Positions 32,544 through 45,893 are shown, counted from the stretch's first letter. The stretch is 64,000 nt of DNA from Triangularia verruculosa (GCA_033296885.1 MU864020.1:1-64000), one strand, 5' to 3'. The notes: generated by a model from the sequence alone, not told the origin. Numbers and translations: made by a program.

Positions 32544-34151
32544 GCTGACCATCACAGGTAAAAGATGACTTGAAAGATTCTCTGATGGTCAAAGCATGGA
32601 ATGTCGAGGATGTGTAATTAGATGTAGTGCTGGACAGCCGGGATCTGACTAAGACTACCTTGCTCAGCCCGCATCCGACGACGCCACACAAATAACGATT
32701 TACAGGTATTTGGAATAACAAGGGCCATGTTGCCGAAGTGCACCGATTGGTCTAGTACTCCACAGTGGCAGTGCCAGCAGCATGTTGGAAGCTCATTTGT
32801 CATTCCATGCAAACCGGGAATCACGCCGAACGCAGCAATTCTGAATCCGAGTGTATCAACCAGGGGTTACTGGTGTTAACTTCGAGGCTGTGTAATTGTG
32901 TTGGGTGCTAGCTGTCGCATCTCAACAATCGCAAAATTGGTCCCGGCTTTTGAACCCATAGCTCAGGTAAGCGACAGGCAAGCAAGCATACCTTACCACA
33001 ATGAACATCTTGGAATCACACATGCCAATAACTCAGTCAATATGCCTCACCTTGCCCAGTTGCAACTTGTGGAGGCCTGGTGCGGCGGTTGTGGAGGATA
33101 CCTAAGGAAGAGATAAACGTTGAGTATACCAGGTCCTAAGTGCACCTAAATACCAGAATTGGTGATAAGGATATGTACAACCTTTATTGCACTATCGAAG
33201 CATAGTTGGAACCAGACAGTAGAGTAGTACAATGGCAGAAGAGAGTGTTCTTTATCAAAATTCCGGCATCCCCCCGCCAAGGCAGCATCTGAGGGTAAAG
33301 GTTTTGTCCCAATCAATAGTAGCGCTGACAGGTTACCTTAAGTAACCGTCAGGAGCCTACAACGGTCGGGTAGTAGAGTTAAAAGGGGGCGATTTCCAAG
33401 TTTCCTTAATGGTGATATTGCTTTTGGTGTTGCTTAAATATCGAAAGACAAAGAAAAAAGAGACGAAACTATAAAGCACCTACTTAATCAGTTGAGGGCT
33501 CCGGTGCTTTTTTGTGACTGCTTAGTAGAGCCTCACGCAAGAGACTGAAGGAAGAAGCTGAGACGACACAGAAGAAAGGACGGGAGCTATGCGATATAAC
33601 ATCCCCCAACATCCATCCTGAGAGCTTACAATGGCCATCTCATAAAAAGCATACTAAGTAGCTTATAACGTGACAGTGGCCATAAAAGGAAGTGGATTGG
33701 CAATGCAAGACGAGTCGATATCCTAGCTAGGTACTCACGTACACACACCCTATCGACGATCTTTGAACACATACCAGGTAGGTATCTGAACATGCATTCT
33801 GGCTATCTTTGAGTGTACAGAGAAGGTGTTGAATATGATCTACTAATTATGAAGAAAGAAAATACCCGGGCATCTATCAACTTAGGTTCGTACTTTCCGA
33901 CTCATGCCAAAAACAGACACTGATCTATAGAGTTCATCATAGGTACCTACCTACCTTCGACATATATCCTTTCTTTTTGTTATCGCAAAACCATTGTTGG
34001 GTGATTCTGCGTTTGTTGAACGGCCTTCTATTCGAGATTGACCTTCCATTCGAGATGCAAACGAAATCACGTGTGCTATATTGCTCCCGCTGTCACCTTG
34101 CCATTTCTGCCGTACCATTATTGTTCAACTACATCGACAACCCATATCATC
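32544..34151. other. Intergenic, 1.6 kb, nothing recognised
   Basis: Shared upstream space of divergent genes. GTACCTACCT-type words recur (33729, 33780, 33941) but no array or RNA gene is supported. Confidence 0.45.
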
Positions 34152-34436
34152 ATGGCATCATCACAGAAGGATTCTGACCTCGCCTCAATAACGACGGATA
34201 CCTCCAGCCTCAAGGACATGACCTCCAGCAAAGAATCGAAAAAGAGCTTTTTCAGTCGGCTAACTAGCTCGACCAAATCCCCAAAGCCTGTTACCACCCG
34301 CGAGTTCAACCCCAAGGGCCATTTGGCGCAACTTACCGAGCATCCCACCAACGGCTTTGGCGACGAGAAGCCTGATCCTATTGAGAGGATCCATAAGGCT
34401 TATCCCAACATGACCGCCAACACTCGGTTTCCCTAA
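34152..34436 (+). CDS. Small hypothetical protein, 94 aa
   Basis: The start ATGGCATC in the context CATCATGG is good. The protein is hydrophilic: a Ser/Thr/Lys-rich N-terminal half (SLKDMTSSKESKKSFFSRLTS) and a C-terminal half REFNPKGHLAQLTEHPTNGFGDEKPDPIERIHKAYPNMTANTRFP. Codon use is gene-like (many C-ending codons) and the frame is clean. No domain is recognised. No intron needed. It might be a conserved fungal small protein; comparative evidence is not available here. Confidence 0.5.
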   Translation: MASSQKDSDLASITTDTSSLKDMTSSKESKKSFFSRLTSSTKSPKPVTTREFNPKGHLAQLTEHPTNGFGDEKPDPIERIHKAYPNMTANTRFP

Positions 34437-35041
34437 ATACAAAACCAGACAACCCACTTTTACATGATCGGCATTTTCGTTAGGAGGCTCTTGCACCACA
34501 ACACCAAGATATTGTGTCAGAAAAGAAACCAGCTCTACGATATATAGTTCCGGGCTTAGTTTGAGAGGTGGAACCACAGTAGGACGAAGAGATTGTGGTT
34601 TCAGATATATAACAACGATGTCAGATAGCTGAAAAATGAAGTTAGAGAGCTAGTGTAGATAGGGGCGGGCAAGTGCTGAGTTTTGAGTAAGGGTTTTCTG
34701 GTTTGGAAGATGGTTTTCATTTAGAAGAATAAGTCAATTTCATCTCCACCTTGTGACGCAGGTGATAGGCATCTGGTGGTTAACGCCGCATTTATACCCA
34801 GTCCTCCAGCCTATGACAGTTCAATACTGCTACTAATAAACCCATTGTTTACATTGGATTGATAATCCACCATGACGACTGTCCCCGCCTCCAAGCCGCA
34901 GCACCTATTCTGCTGAAACTATCATGATCTCTCCTTCGACTATGCCCTCTGGGCCGTGCTGGAGTCGCTAGTTCCCGTAAGCGACATGACATAATACACC
35001 GAACTTCTTCCAAAGGCCGCTTGGAAACGTTTTGCCGAGTT
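34437..35041. other. Intergenic, convergent 3' flanks
   Basis: Between the 94-aa gene and the convergent small membrane protein. No feature recognised. Confidence 0.45.
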
Positions 35042-35371
35042 TCATGGCCTGGTGGATTCAAGATGTGGTGGTCTTAGGCCCATGAATGGAAAGGCAGGAA
35101 CAGCAAAGCTAATGCCACCAGCGCCGCCTGGTGGGCCAGGGAATGGACGTGGAACTGGCATTGCAATGGGTTGGGATGATTGTGAGCTTTCACTCTCTGT
35201 AGCCGAATCGTCAGATGCCGAACTGACTGAGCCGGATTTTGCCGTGAGAGTCAAGGATGAAGCTCTTCTGCCTTGTATATAGTGAGCAAGCCGCGAGATA
35301 GCGACTCCCACTGCAATTCCAGTAATAGCGTATACCAAAATAATCAGGGCGATAACGTCGTTGCTCTTCAT
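35042..35371 (-). CDS. Small single-pass membrane protein, hypothetical (possibly with further 5' exons)
   Basis: 109 aa from ATG at 35371: one membrane segment VIALIILVYAITGIAVGVAI, then a basic turn SRLAHYIQGRR, a Ser/Asp/Glu-rich stretch and a Pro/Gly-rich tail (PRPFPGPPGGAGG). Upstream there may be more exons: a frame at about 35530-35650 reads a hydrophobic run ADTVLVVLVLVYIQIAELKTANENT, which looks like another membrane segment plus helix, and an intron with donor GTTAGT and acceptor ATTAAG (35449-35399 region) would join in frame before the ATG. I could not build a complete longer model with a start codon. Function unknown. Confidence 0.4.
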   Translation of the reverse strand: MKSNDVIALIILVYAITGIAVGVAISRLAHYIQGRRASSLTLTAKSGSVSSASDDSATESESSQSSQPIAMPVPRPFPGPPGGAGGISFAVPAFPFMGLRPPHLESTRP

Positions 35372-38300
35372 GTTGCCCGTTTTGCTGCTGAAGGTTGGCT
35401 GCTTAATGTCAGTTGCTGTTATCACCAGTAAGAACCAATGACTAACTTCCAGGCAAGTAAGATGCATGCAGACTGGCCGAGTGCCCAGTTCCTTCGTGTT
35501 TATCAGGAAAGGGTAGAAACGAGGCCATACAGATGAACCGTGTTCTCATTAGCGGTTTTGAGCTCAGCAATCTGAATGTAAACAAGCACAAGTACGACGA
35601 GAACAGTATCTGCAACGAACCCAAGTAGTGTCACCAGACGTGAGACATTGCAACGTCTGGTAACACCTTTGGGAAATGTCTCACTTCATTTCTGGGCTGT
35701 GGTACGATGTACATATCTACGTGTGTACTGCGCCCACACATGCTAATCAACAGAGCTCAGTGCTCCCATATAAACTGCTCAGTCCCGCTATATACCTATA
35801 TACAGTGGAGTCACGATCAATACTAAGAACTATTATTTCTGATTTCCGTGCTGCCCTGAACCTCAAAGGGGGTTAACTCAGGGGAAGTGGAGACCTCTTG
35901 GCTCCCGACTTTGCCTGGCATCCTGCAAACTCAGGGTCAAATACAAGGTCTCCTTACACTCTCAAACCCATCAAGAGATCGAGCCCAGGGTTCCTCGACC
36001 TGAAAAACTGAACGCAAGTTTTACATAGGTCCCTCTTTACAATTTTGACGGCTTTCAACCAGACTAAGTGTCGAAAACGCTACCGCAAGGAAGGTTTGTT
36101 GATTGGAATCCAGCAACCAGGGCAGCAGCACTGTCAGGCTTCGAATTCAAGATATCATCGAAGCGACTCGTAGCCATCATGCGCGCCTAAACGTAATGTA
36201 TTTACTCATCAGCTGCAGTTGGCTGTCTAGACGTCCAGAGACCTAGGCTCGATGGCCACTTACACTCACAGATGAATATGCATTATGAAAGCATCGTGCC
36301 GACAGGAGGGATATCCTCAACAATCTCAAACACCCAAAGTCTCGGTGTATTCTGAGACCAACCGCAATTCCACATCATCTAATCCAACATGCCTCCCTAT
36401 TCTAGCACACAGAATGACTGCCTCCAGGCGAAGGTACCTAATGATGCACCAACAGCGAGGCCGTATTGTACCCATTCGCTCGTCACATTTTCCAGTTTTA
36501 AACACATGCACAGTGATAGACTTTGCACCGCATACCTAATTATGCCACATGGTCACCAAGCCAGTGCACTAATGAGGCCCAAGGTGCGATCCCTCTTGGC
36601 CCCCAAGGCAGAGAGGGCAGGAAGAAAGCGAAAAAAGTAGCGAGCCCACGGCCGGAATGCGCCGAAAGATCCACCTGAGAGCTACCCTGCCGCAGATATC
36701 CTGCGCCGAATTAGTGATGAGGGCTTCTGGCGGCTTCTGTGGATGTCCTGTCTTTCAATAACTACTGCCCACGCGGACTAATATTCCAGGCAGAGGCTGC
36801 AGTCACCACCGAGAAAGGGGATAATGACAAGGTGAGAAAGTGACCGAGTCTTGCTGTCTTGATGCCATGTTCTAGAATCGTCTGACCCACCCACCCTTCT
36901 CCGTGACATGATGAAAGGTCCTACTTTAAAACACCCGTGGCGGCCAAGGCAATGCGAGGGTAAGCTGATATGCAGCCCTATGGACTGTCGGGAGATGGCG
37001 GAGTGGCCCGGCCCCAACGTCACCTTGCAACGGTGGATCTGAATATACCTACTACCGCATTCAAAAATGTTTTGACTACATATATAATAACATCTCAAGT
37101 TCTTCCAGTCTCTAATCAAGAGTGTGCCACAATTTTATGGCATCTCCTTTTCAAAATTTAGTATACACGCGCTGGATGGGATCGTCTGAGTTCACCGATG
37201 TGTCTTGTTACACAAACAACGTCGTCTGCATGAAACGTTTGCATTCCTTTATCCTAGTGATTATCGTCATAGGATGGCTGTGCCAAAGAAAACTTGTGTT
37301 TCACATCGATAGAGGTTGGATTAAAGTCGCAGCTAAAAATCCTTCTCGTGGTTCCTGAAACATCCACAGCCATGTCTGTATCACGAAAAATGTGTCCCGA
37401 AATCGAGTGTTTGTGTTGCCCACTCTGGCTGAGTGAAGATCAGGAGATGACGTCGGAGCTTGCCTGATAACAAATATGCCACCCCCTGGCTGGGTGGCCT
37501 TCGAGGTGGCCACTGCCCCTGACAGCACTCACGATCGTACCCAGGTCCCAGCTTATCGGGATAGCACCCCTGTTTCGCCACCAACGCACACTTCACAGCC
37601 ACCAAAACCCCAGAAAAAAAGCTTCTGGAAAATGTAGGGAGAATGGTGGCCTGTCTTGGCTTCCTATTCGCCAGGTTTAGCGCGAGGGACCATCGAGGCC
37701 GCCACCAAACTTCTTATTCTTCCTTCCTACTCGAGGTAGTGGAGTCGCAAGCTTTAGGCAGGAAATCACTAAAATACAATTTGAACTCTATGCTTTTCTC
37801 CTGAACGCAGCTGCGACGTCACGCAGTTGGTGCCCAGACCCTTTGCTTAAAGACAGCTCGGTTAGAGACGGGTTTGAGGAGAAAATCGATTTTTTCAGTC
37901 TGTGTCACTCAGCAGGCAGGAAATGTAGAAGCCTGGAAAGGGAGGCAGGCTGTGACTCTGTACACTGAACAACGCCCGGGTTTTCCCTGATGTGAGTAAC
38001 TCAGATTCTAACAATTATTCATCGTCGGCCACCAGAGAGCGAGTGCTCACGTTCATGGCCGGCAAAGAGAATTACCTACAATTCTGATTTGGGGCCGTTA
38101 CGGAGTATGGCAAGTGTCGATCCTAAAGTAGCACCCGGCTCGGACTCGGGGTTCCACTCGGACAGAAACTCGGAGATTGGCAGCCTGTAGTGCATGCTGA
38201 CTACCTTAGTTTGGGGGCCAGGTAATGGAGCAGTGATGAAGCTTGAGGCCGCTACCTCTACAAGGTGAGGTGTGGTCTGTCTCGCAAGAACTGCGGAGGG

Positions 38301-38809
38301 TCGGGTGACCGATCCTACTCGTCCCAAGCTGTTGAGATTTCGAGGTTGGTCGTTGCTCGTATTTCTTACATTGCTTTCGAGTCAACAAGTAGATCTAGAA
38401 TTTTAAGCCCCCAAATAAAATTGTTAGAGTCACCGACAATTTGGTATTCAGTGGTATGCGGTTGGCTGAGCAGCCCACTTCGTAACACTCGTTCTCCCCG
38501 CATGTGTGTTCCGCAGCAGTGTACTCAAAGGATTGGTAATAATCTCACCGCTCATATAGCATTCCAGTCACAGATGCAGTTCCCCAGCAACTCATAAAGC
38601 TTCTCAATTTGAACCCAGGCTCGCTGTCTTTCCTAGAAGCATCCGGAGCCAAGGGGCCGCAGCTGGCCGCATGATATGCAAAGCTATAGATGCGTTATCA
38701 ACCAACAATATCAACCGGCTCCTTTCCAAATGCGGTGATCCGACCAAAGATGAATCGTAAACCAACCAACACAATTTTTTTCCCCCAGCGACAGTTGGGC
38801 CGCTACGCT
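35372..38809. other. Intergenic, 3.4 kb, no gene supported
   Basis: Apart from the possible upstream exons near 35530-35650, all ORFs are short, overlap on both strands and have no domain. Composition is normal, so this is not RIP DNA. It could hold a non-coding transcript or long upstream control region for the gene at 38810-41106. Confidence 0.4.
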
Positions 38810-41106
38810 CTAGTCTTGCTGCACTAGAGCGGCCTCCCACATGTTGGCACTTCTCAACAGATCCTTGCCGAATTGCCGCTGAATACTCGTCATCTTGTCG
38901 ACGATGTGGCTCGTTGCAAGTGACTTGGGGCCCCATATTACCAGCGCGATCGAAGCAGCCCGCTCGAGCCAAGCAATGCACTGCTTCAAATCTCCCTGCC
39001 GCTGATAGATTTCAGCAATGTCTTCCATGGTGTGCGCCGCAATGCCGTCCTGGTAGAGGGACGGTTCCGCCACCTCCCCGGGACTTGAAGGACGTGTGAC
39101 GACCGCCATGCAGTGCTGGATTGCCAAGTCCCATTCCTCCGTAGCCATGTAAAGGTGGGCAAGCTCGTTCTCCGTCGCGCGCGCCTGGTCTGAATCCGGC
39201 CCGTATACTTGACGGCACGACTTGAGCAGCTCCACGATTATATCCCTGGCAGCATCAAATTCTCCATTTCGGCGCAGAAGTGTGGCCAATGAATCTGTAA
39301 GCTTGATCGTGACGGCTCTCGACCGACCAAGGCGGGTGTTGAAGATGTCGAGCATACATTGAAGACCCCTGCGGGATACTTCTTGGCAATTTTCATCACG
39401 CTGCAGCTCCTGGCAGATCAGCGTGATGGGGTGATTGGCTGAGAGGCTCTCTTCGGCCTGTATGGAAAGAAACTGGAGGAGGATAGTTCGAAGCTCTGGG
39501 CGGGCGCTCAGATTTGCAGGCGAGAGGGTCGCAAAGAGATTCTTCAAAAAATCAAAAGGTTGAGAAGTCATGGCATCGGCTGCAATGACACCAGCTTCCG
39601 ACAGGGCAGGCCATGCGCGGTTTGCAGGCAGGGAATCAGCACCATCCTGGGATGCCGCCGAGAGCTTGATCAAGTAAATGGCGTTTTTGATCGTTGCCCA
39701 GTACTTGGTAGACTCGAGTGTCGAGCGAGCTCCGAGATATTCATCTGGCAGGACGCCTTCGGGAATATTCTGAAGTTGCCAGTCGTAGTAGTCCCTCAGA
39801 CTGAGCGTAATGATCTTCAGGGACCGCGTCCTTGCGTCCAGAGCTAGGGAAGGAGGTGGGGATCTCGCAAGAGTTTGAATCTGAGCCTTGTATGTGGCCA
39901 GACTCGGGCCAGGAGAGCCGGTGCTGGACCGAGCATCAGAGTTGGCCAGTGTGTGCTCATCTGACGCTGTCAAAGTCGACCTGGGTGTCCCGTACGTGGT
40001 GTCCGGTGAAGAGATGGCTTGCGGGGAGAATCCTTCGTTGATAGGATTGACGAGACTGGGTATGCTCAAGTGGTGAACTATGCTCCTGTCGGTCAAAAGG
40101 TCGGAGATGTTGATGCCCCCTCTAGTAGAGGGTGTAGGACTAGAGACAGTATGCGGTGAGATGGGACTGAGAGGGGATGGAGAAGGCGGCGGTGCGGCTC
40201 TTCTGACTCCTTGCTGGACAGATTTGGCACATCGTATTGTCCGGCGTACGTCTACCTGACTCATGGGGTCATTTTCACCAATCCGGGTGCCGTCTGATAC
40301 TGACGTTGAGGCAGGAGAAACGCGACGCTGGGCCCTTGAGCCGTCCTCGCTGTTGCCGTTCTTGAACACATTCCATTCCCGGAACCGCTTGTCATACATG
40401 CGCTTACTGTTGCCAGTGTCAGTGAGCCTTATAAGCGTCATGGCTAGGCGGAGGGGGAGGAGGCGAGCGAGGTGTAATGTGGCAGAAACCGTGACATGAT
40501 CTGGGAGATCTGGTCATGAGAAAAAAGGAGCCGGGTAATGGGAGTTGACGACTGTTAAGCAAGTTGAAAGGGGAGGAGGCCGGTGCTGCACGGTGCGGAG
40601 GGCCCAGTCACTTGACTTGCCAACTCCAAGTGGAAAGCAGACGGTGCATCCTGACGGGGTTCCGGGGAGCTGGATCAAGATAGTTTCTGGCTGGCGGCGG
40701 GAGCCAGCGTCGCGGGTACGAGGCCAAGAGACAGAGCTTGCCATGCGCGGTCCTGGCTCGATGAGACACAAGACACACCACGGTCACACGGGTGGGGAAG
40801 GAGGAGCGTCGAGGTAAATAACCTTGAGCGCAAGAGAGCAAGGAAAACACCACGAACACACCTTGCGACGAAGCCATAGTGCCTCCTCATGAGCTCGCTT
40901 ACACGCTTCAGTGGGTACTGCTTGTAGAGGCCGACGATGGTTTCGCGATGTTTGGCCCACTCCTTTGCCGACGGGCCCTGCAGCGTGCGGGATTTCCTTT
41001 CTGGGCTCGCGGGAGCTGTCGACGGAGTGGGAGCCGAGTAGAAAGAGCCCGGCAGGCCCGACCAGACGGACGCTTCTGCACGGTTCTCGGAGGGGAGCAT
41101 GGTCAT
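38810..41106 (-). CDS. Clr5-domain protein with TPR-like C-terminus
   Basis: Two exons: 40862-41106 and 38810-40406, 613 aa. The Clr5 domain spans the intron: AKEWAKHRETIVGLYKQYPLKRVSELMRRHYGFVA then SKRMYDKRFREWNVFKN (residues about 47-98). In fission yeast Clr5 acts in heterochromatic gene silencing; most filamentous fungal members, which are numerous, are uncharacterised. A Pro/Ser-rich region (PPPSPSPLSPISP) follows. The C-terminal half has tetratricopeptide-like helices: LATLLRRNGEFDAARDIIVELLKSC, ELAHLYMATEEWDLAIQHCMAV, DIAEIYQRQGDLKQCIAWLERAAS. The start was set at MTMLPSEN; an in-frame ATG at 41256 would add 50 residues of unlikely sequence. A nuclear DNA-binding or scaffold role is inferred only from the domain. 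Confidence 0.85.
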
Positions 41107-41690
41107 GGCGACACCGTTGGTCTCCGGAGGGGAAAGCTGCGAGGAGCGACCGCGAGTGGAGTGTGGGAATGCAAGGGAGAATATGACAAAAGCTACGAAC
41201 CCCCGACGTAATCCTTGGCAACCCGCTGATAAAGCTGGGGCGGCGCATTGCGGCACAGCACCAATGGCGACAGAAAGAACCTTGCAGTTCTTGTGCTTGG
41301 TGCCGCCAATCAGTGTTCACCGCTGTACTGTCCGCTGAGGCTGATCCCACCGGCCGCCAACGACCCGGCAAACATCTTTTGGGGGCCCAACAGCCAACGA
41401 CACAACCGACGACGGGTTATCGAGATCGTCGGGGACGAGGACCGTCTTGATGTCTATTTCGGCCCAAACTTGCAAGAAGCAAGGCCCTTGCAGAATGGGA
41501 CCCGATATGGACTGAGGTGACCGTCCCGCGGATCTGTGCTACTTCGTGATGGGTGCATCTCCCGGTAACAAGACCCAGGTGATTGGTGATACACGCACAT
41601 ACAATACACGCGCCCACACATGTCATATGTGACAGTAGAACCGAGATATGCATGTGTATATGTCCTGGTATTAGCTATTGCCCGATATCG
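41107..41690. other. Intergenic, nothing recognised
   Basis: 5' flank of the Clr5-domain gene and 3' flank of the membrane protein gene on the same strand. Confidence 0.45.
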
Positions 41691-42870
41691 TCATTCACCC
41701 AGCTGGCCGTCCTGCAGATCCTCGTCACCTCGTGTTCTGGTAAAGTTGAAAAAATATTCCTCCGTCTTATCATGACTTGCCTGCTCCATGTTTTCGAGGC
41801 CGGCCCCGTAGGAATGCCGTAGCTTCCGAATGCAAATGCCAATAAGTCCCCAAGCTGTCCCTGAAAATGCACACTGCCCAAACGCCGCTGCTCGTGAGAG
41901 CATCCATCTAAGTGTATACTCTATAGGAAAAAAATATAAATAAGAGCAAAAAGAAGAAGAAACGGCGAGAAAAAAGACGAGAAGAAAAAGACAAGGAAGG
42001 CTACAAAAATCAAAACGGGCATACCATGCTGCCGTCAATGCTGCCCAAAAGACTGAACCACCAGGATTATGTTGGTAGGTATGCTCAAACATCGACACCA
42101 TTTGGGCCGCACACGCTGCGGCCGTGCTGCAGAAAAACAGCTCATTAATCCAGTAGGTCTTGGCCTTCGCGGTAGTTTTTGATAGCGTCAAGGATGGCGG
42201 TCGACAGGGCTATTGGTCTAGAATCCATTACCGGCGTCAGCTTGATGGATGCAGATGCAAAGATGGAAGCACATACGCTTGCAATGATACCCAGACTAAT
42301 GGCATGATCAATGATTTGGACTCGACAATCCTGGCGCTCAGGATGCCGGCCATGGCGACACCAGCGCCTGCCAGGAAGATATTAAGCACGCAAGCAAATG
42401 CCGTGATGATTTGCTTGCGCCAGTGTTGCTGGCCCTCCGTCAATGTCACCCTGTGTGTTTCCATCGACAGGAGCAGCCCAAAGGCGGCAACGTTGATGGT
42501 CAACCCGAAGGCGCCCTATAATTTTGTAAGCAACTCTCTATTTCTCAAGATAATAATAATAATGCAGGCGGCGAGAATGGTCGAGCGCGGACGAATGGAA
42601 AGGCACCAAACTCACCACGAATATGCAATTCGTCAGTAATGTGCGATCTGCCACATCGAATGCTCCCCAGCTCCCGGTGTTATCCACCAAAGTGAGCGGG
42701 CAGGGATTTGTGTCGGCACTTGAAATTCGCAAGCTCGTCCCTCCTAATGGGCGGGCATTTTGACCGAGATTGTAAACAAAGGCAACTGATCCCGCGCAGA
42801 TCAGCCCGAGGTGGACCAGAATGCTGAGTAGGTGTATCAGCTTCCACCGGGAGTGCCCGGTATGTTGCAT
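41691..42870 (-). CDS. Multi-pass membrane protein, unknown family, 3' structure unresolved
   Basis: Exon 1 42616-42870 (85 codons) and exon 2 42277-42515 are firm: membrane segments LIHLLSILVHLGLICAGSVAFVY, LLTNCIFVVGAFGLTINVAAFGLLL and ITAFACVLNIFLAGAGVAMAGIL. Two endings compete. (a) A conventional intron with acceptor TTCTAG at 42218 gives APIALSTAILDAIKNYREGQDLLD and a stop at 42145, 188 aa in all. (b) Another frame with good codon character continues TYWINELFFCSTAAACAAQM...FWAALTAAWYA, then an exon at 41691-41912 with MLSRAAAFGQCAFSGTAWGLIGICI and an acidic tail, but it needs a non-standard donor (GTTTTG). Alternative splicing or two genes is possible. I use the outer limits. Confidence 0.55.
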
Positions 42871-45800
42871 TGTGTAAGATGGTTGATGGATAGAGAAAAT
42901 GTTGCCGGGGCTGGAGGTGCAGCCTGCCGTGTCAGTGGATACCGATGTGCTGTAGGTACCTAGGTATGGTCCGTATGCGCGTAGGTCGAGTGTCGTGAGG
43001 AAGGTGATGCGAGCATCCGACTCATAGCAGGAACATGGGGGAACTAGGCGAGCAATATAACCATAGTCGTGATATCTAAAGATCCACTCTTTGGTCCGAG
43101 TGTATGCCTTGTGGAGGCCAGAAACAGACAGAGCAGAATGCCATAGTGATGTCTTGGGTACCCCGGTGACTAGGGATACTTCATGTCCGTCATGGAGCTA
43201 GTCCAAGGCCGGTACATACCTTACGTGTGTGTGTGTGAGTGAGATCCAGGCTTCCATCTCCTCGTCGTCCGCAGATAAAAACATCCTTCACAAAAACAGC
43301 CACCTCCTGTTGGCCGGGCGCCACGCCCTACTCTGTCCTATTTCTCGCGAGTCGAGTCCAAGGTTGCACGACGAGCCACATTCGGTACTTGTGCCGTCTC
43401 TTGCGCCATGTGGCCGCCCAGGGGTCCTCGGCTATTGCTGCTGGGAACCTGGGGTTTCAAGTGCAGACAACAGCAAAGAAGCAAGGGCGAGAGTTGCTGA
43501 CGGGATGAGGTATGGAAACCACCCTATCGGATCGACTGGAGTAGTGTATGATTCAGATCCCGGGGCCGGCCGCCCATCGTGAGTGAGCGAGCTCACACGC
43601 GTCTTGTTGCGGTTCACCAAAAGAAAATCGGTCGGATATAGCTACAACTCAAGGGCTGTATTGCTCAGACACTTTTGGACCCCACCACGTCCCGTTAGTT
43701 ACGAAATCAAAGACTCTTGGAATACGCATAACGTGTCGAATTTGGGGTTGGTCGGATGGCAGTGCCCAAGTGATTCTCGCTTGTTGGACCTCCCAGGTGT
43801 CATCGGCTGTCCCTTTGGGGAAAAAGCGGGCCGTCATTGGCTGCCAACCTCCCCTCTGGCTCTCCCAGATCAGGGCATCTCGCATTCGGCCACAGTGGTC
43901 TGAAGAATCGTCTGTGGATAGCTTCCATCACAGTTCCCAATTCGGGCAGGTCAGAGGGTGGATGTGAGTGTGATTGCTCTCGACTGCGCATTCTGCCGAA
44001 GCAGCGCCCAAACACCAAGCACCAAGCGCCAATCTAGCATCAAGCTCAGCGAGATAATTACTCTGCGCCCGCTGCTTAAGCATCACCTTGGCAAGCAACC
44101 CATCGAGGCCATGGCGGAGGGAATCCACTTCATCTCTGATGGGGATATCTGCAAACGAATCAGAGCCTCAATTCCGAACTCGAGATAGTCGAAACTCTGA
44201 TGAAGGGCGCGGCACCCGACCCAGTGACCAAAGCAAGCACTGGAAGGAACCGGTGCCCCACAATAAACCCGTTAGGTCGGGTGCGCGGGCAGCCTGGAAG
44301 ACGAGGCACATTCGGCCGGGAGAGTCACTGGACGGCGCGGCACTCGACCAACCACACGCGGACCCCGTACACAAATGCCGCGCTTCTTTTTCAACCAGAT
44401 CAACGTCGTTCGCTGAGAGCCTCCATCCATCCCTGGGTTTCCAGGTTTACACTCTCGTGTTCCTGAGGGTCCTGCGTTTGATGGGTTGCAGTACCGCAGT
44501 AACGTGACACTGCCTGCCTGAGGGAACAGCGGGGCCACCGGTGGGAAAGTGGTTTGCCTACCCCGCCAACATCCAAGGCTCTCTCTTTTTGAGCCTCGAG
44601 GATTGCATCACAACACACACCCGACCTCCCGTCATTGCTCTCATCTCCCTCCACGTGTGAGGTAGGGGAAGCAGGCTTCCAAAGTGGCCGGATGTGGGGT
44701 ATTGCTCACCAGCGGGTGTTTCGCTTCGGTCAATGGGTGATTTCTTACAGCGGCGTATACCGTGACTGCGCCTTCGATCTCCCGGGGCCCTTCCATCTAA
44801 TTCCGTCCCATGTTCTCCCCTGTCGCGCTTCTGTTGCACGGGCACAGATCCCCGCGGGCCGAGTGAGCGCATCGTCTTCTTACAAACAAAACGTCGTTTG
44901 GGTAGTTCACCACGCGTCGTATGCAGTTTTACATACTATGTACCTCACCCAGACGCCAACTCGTGATTAGTATTTATTTTAACTTTGTAGATATATATAA
45001 TTCTCTTCCAACATCTAGCCCGCTACGCCAGAACCCAACCGCGGGGTCACCGACGTCCCATCTCGAAGACACAACGATCTTACATCATTCGGTAGTTGCC
45101 CGCAAAGCGCTTTTTTGCATTGGACGATGTGCGACAGAACCCCAATGGACCCCATCACAACCACCAGTCGTCGTCACTATCTTCTGCATTGTCGTTTGTT
45201 GTCATTGCCCCGAACGGCATGCAAAATCCCCACTCGGACTGACTCGGGAGAGAGTCTTTCATTTCGGCCGTGGCAGTGGCTCTAAATCCGTGGTCTTCGC
45301 CAATACGTACTACCACCTCACTACTTTACCAACTTTCCCAACCGTGCCGCAAGGCATACTTGATGCCAAGTCCCAGTTTCCGGATGACTCTGGTGTGCTT
45401 CGCAACGTCCCGGGAGCCATCATCACTTCAACGAGCACGGAGCCGCTTCGCTTGGCTTCGGTCTAGCAACCATTTCCCACAACCTGGAAACCCCCCCCTC
45501 CGCGAACGCTGATAGGCAGTTGACTTGTCACTCCTACGACTCCCCATCAGCCCTATGTAGTCCCTCCCCAGGCAACAAGGCCCGGATTTCCAATCGTCTC
45601 GAATGCCATCCCCAACTACGCTACCCGTCTCTTCTTGGCTCAGTTTGTGCGTCATTGCCTGCCCCGCCACCCCTGAGTGGTCTCCCAACAGTGCCCAGCG
45701 GCACAAACCTCTGGCCGCAACCAACCTTGGCATTGAACACTGAACAAGCCTCAAGGCCTCAGGGGATGCCATTCATCCCTGTCCCGTGCTGTGGTTAGGG

Positions 45801-45893
45801 TCAATGTTCACTTATATCAACTGCTAGGAATGTTGCTGCTGATTGTGAGTTTCCACGCTAATCATCTCTTGTCATTCCTGATTCTTACTGACA
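42871..45893. other. Intergenic, 3 kb GC-normal, no gene supported
   Basis: Many ORFs on both strands (for example 43583-43903, 44088-44507, 44921-45466), all overlapping and without domains. A 27-bp stretch at 44928-44954 matches 10152-10178 in the RIP flank at 23 of 27 positions, suggesting an old repeat fragment. Confidence 0.4.

Noticed and set aside
44088..45466. Overlapping plus- and minus-strand ORFs of 100-180 codons upstream of the HET gene
   Set aside because: GC-normal DNA with few stops gives such ORFs by chance; none has a domain or consistent splice structure.
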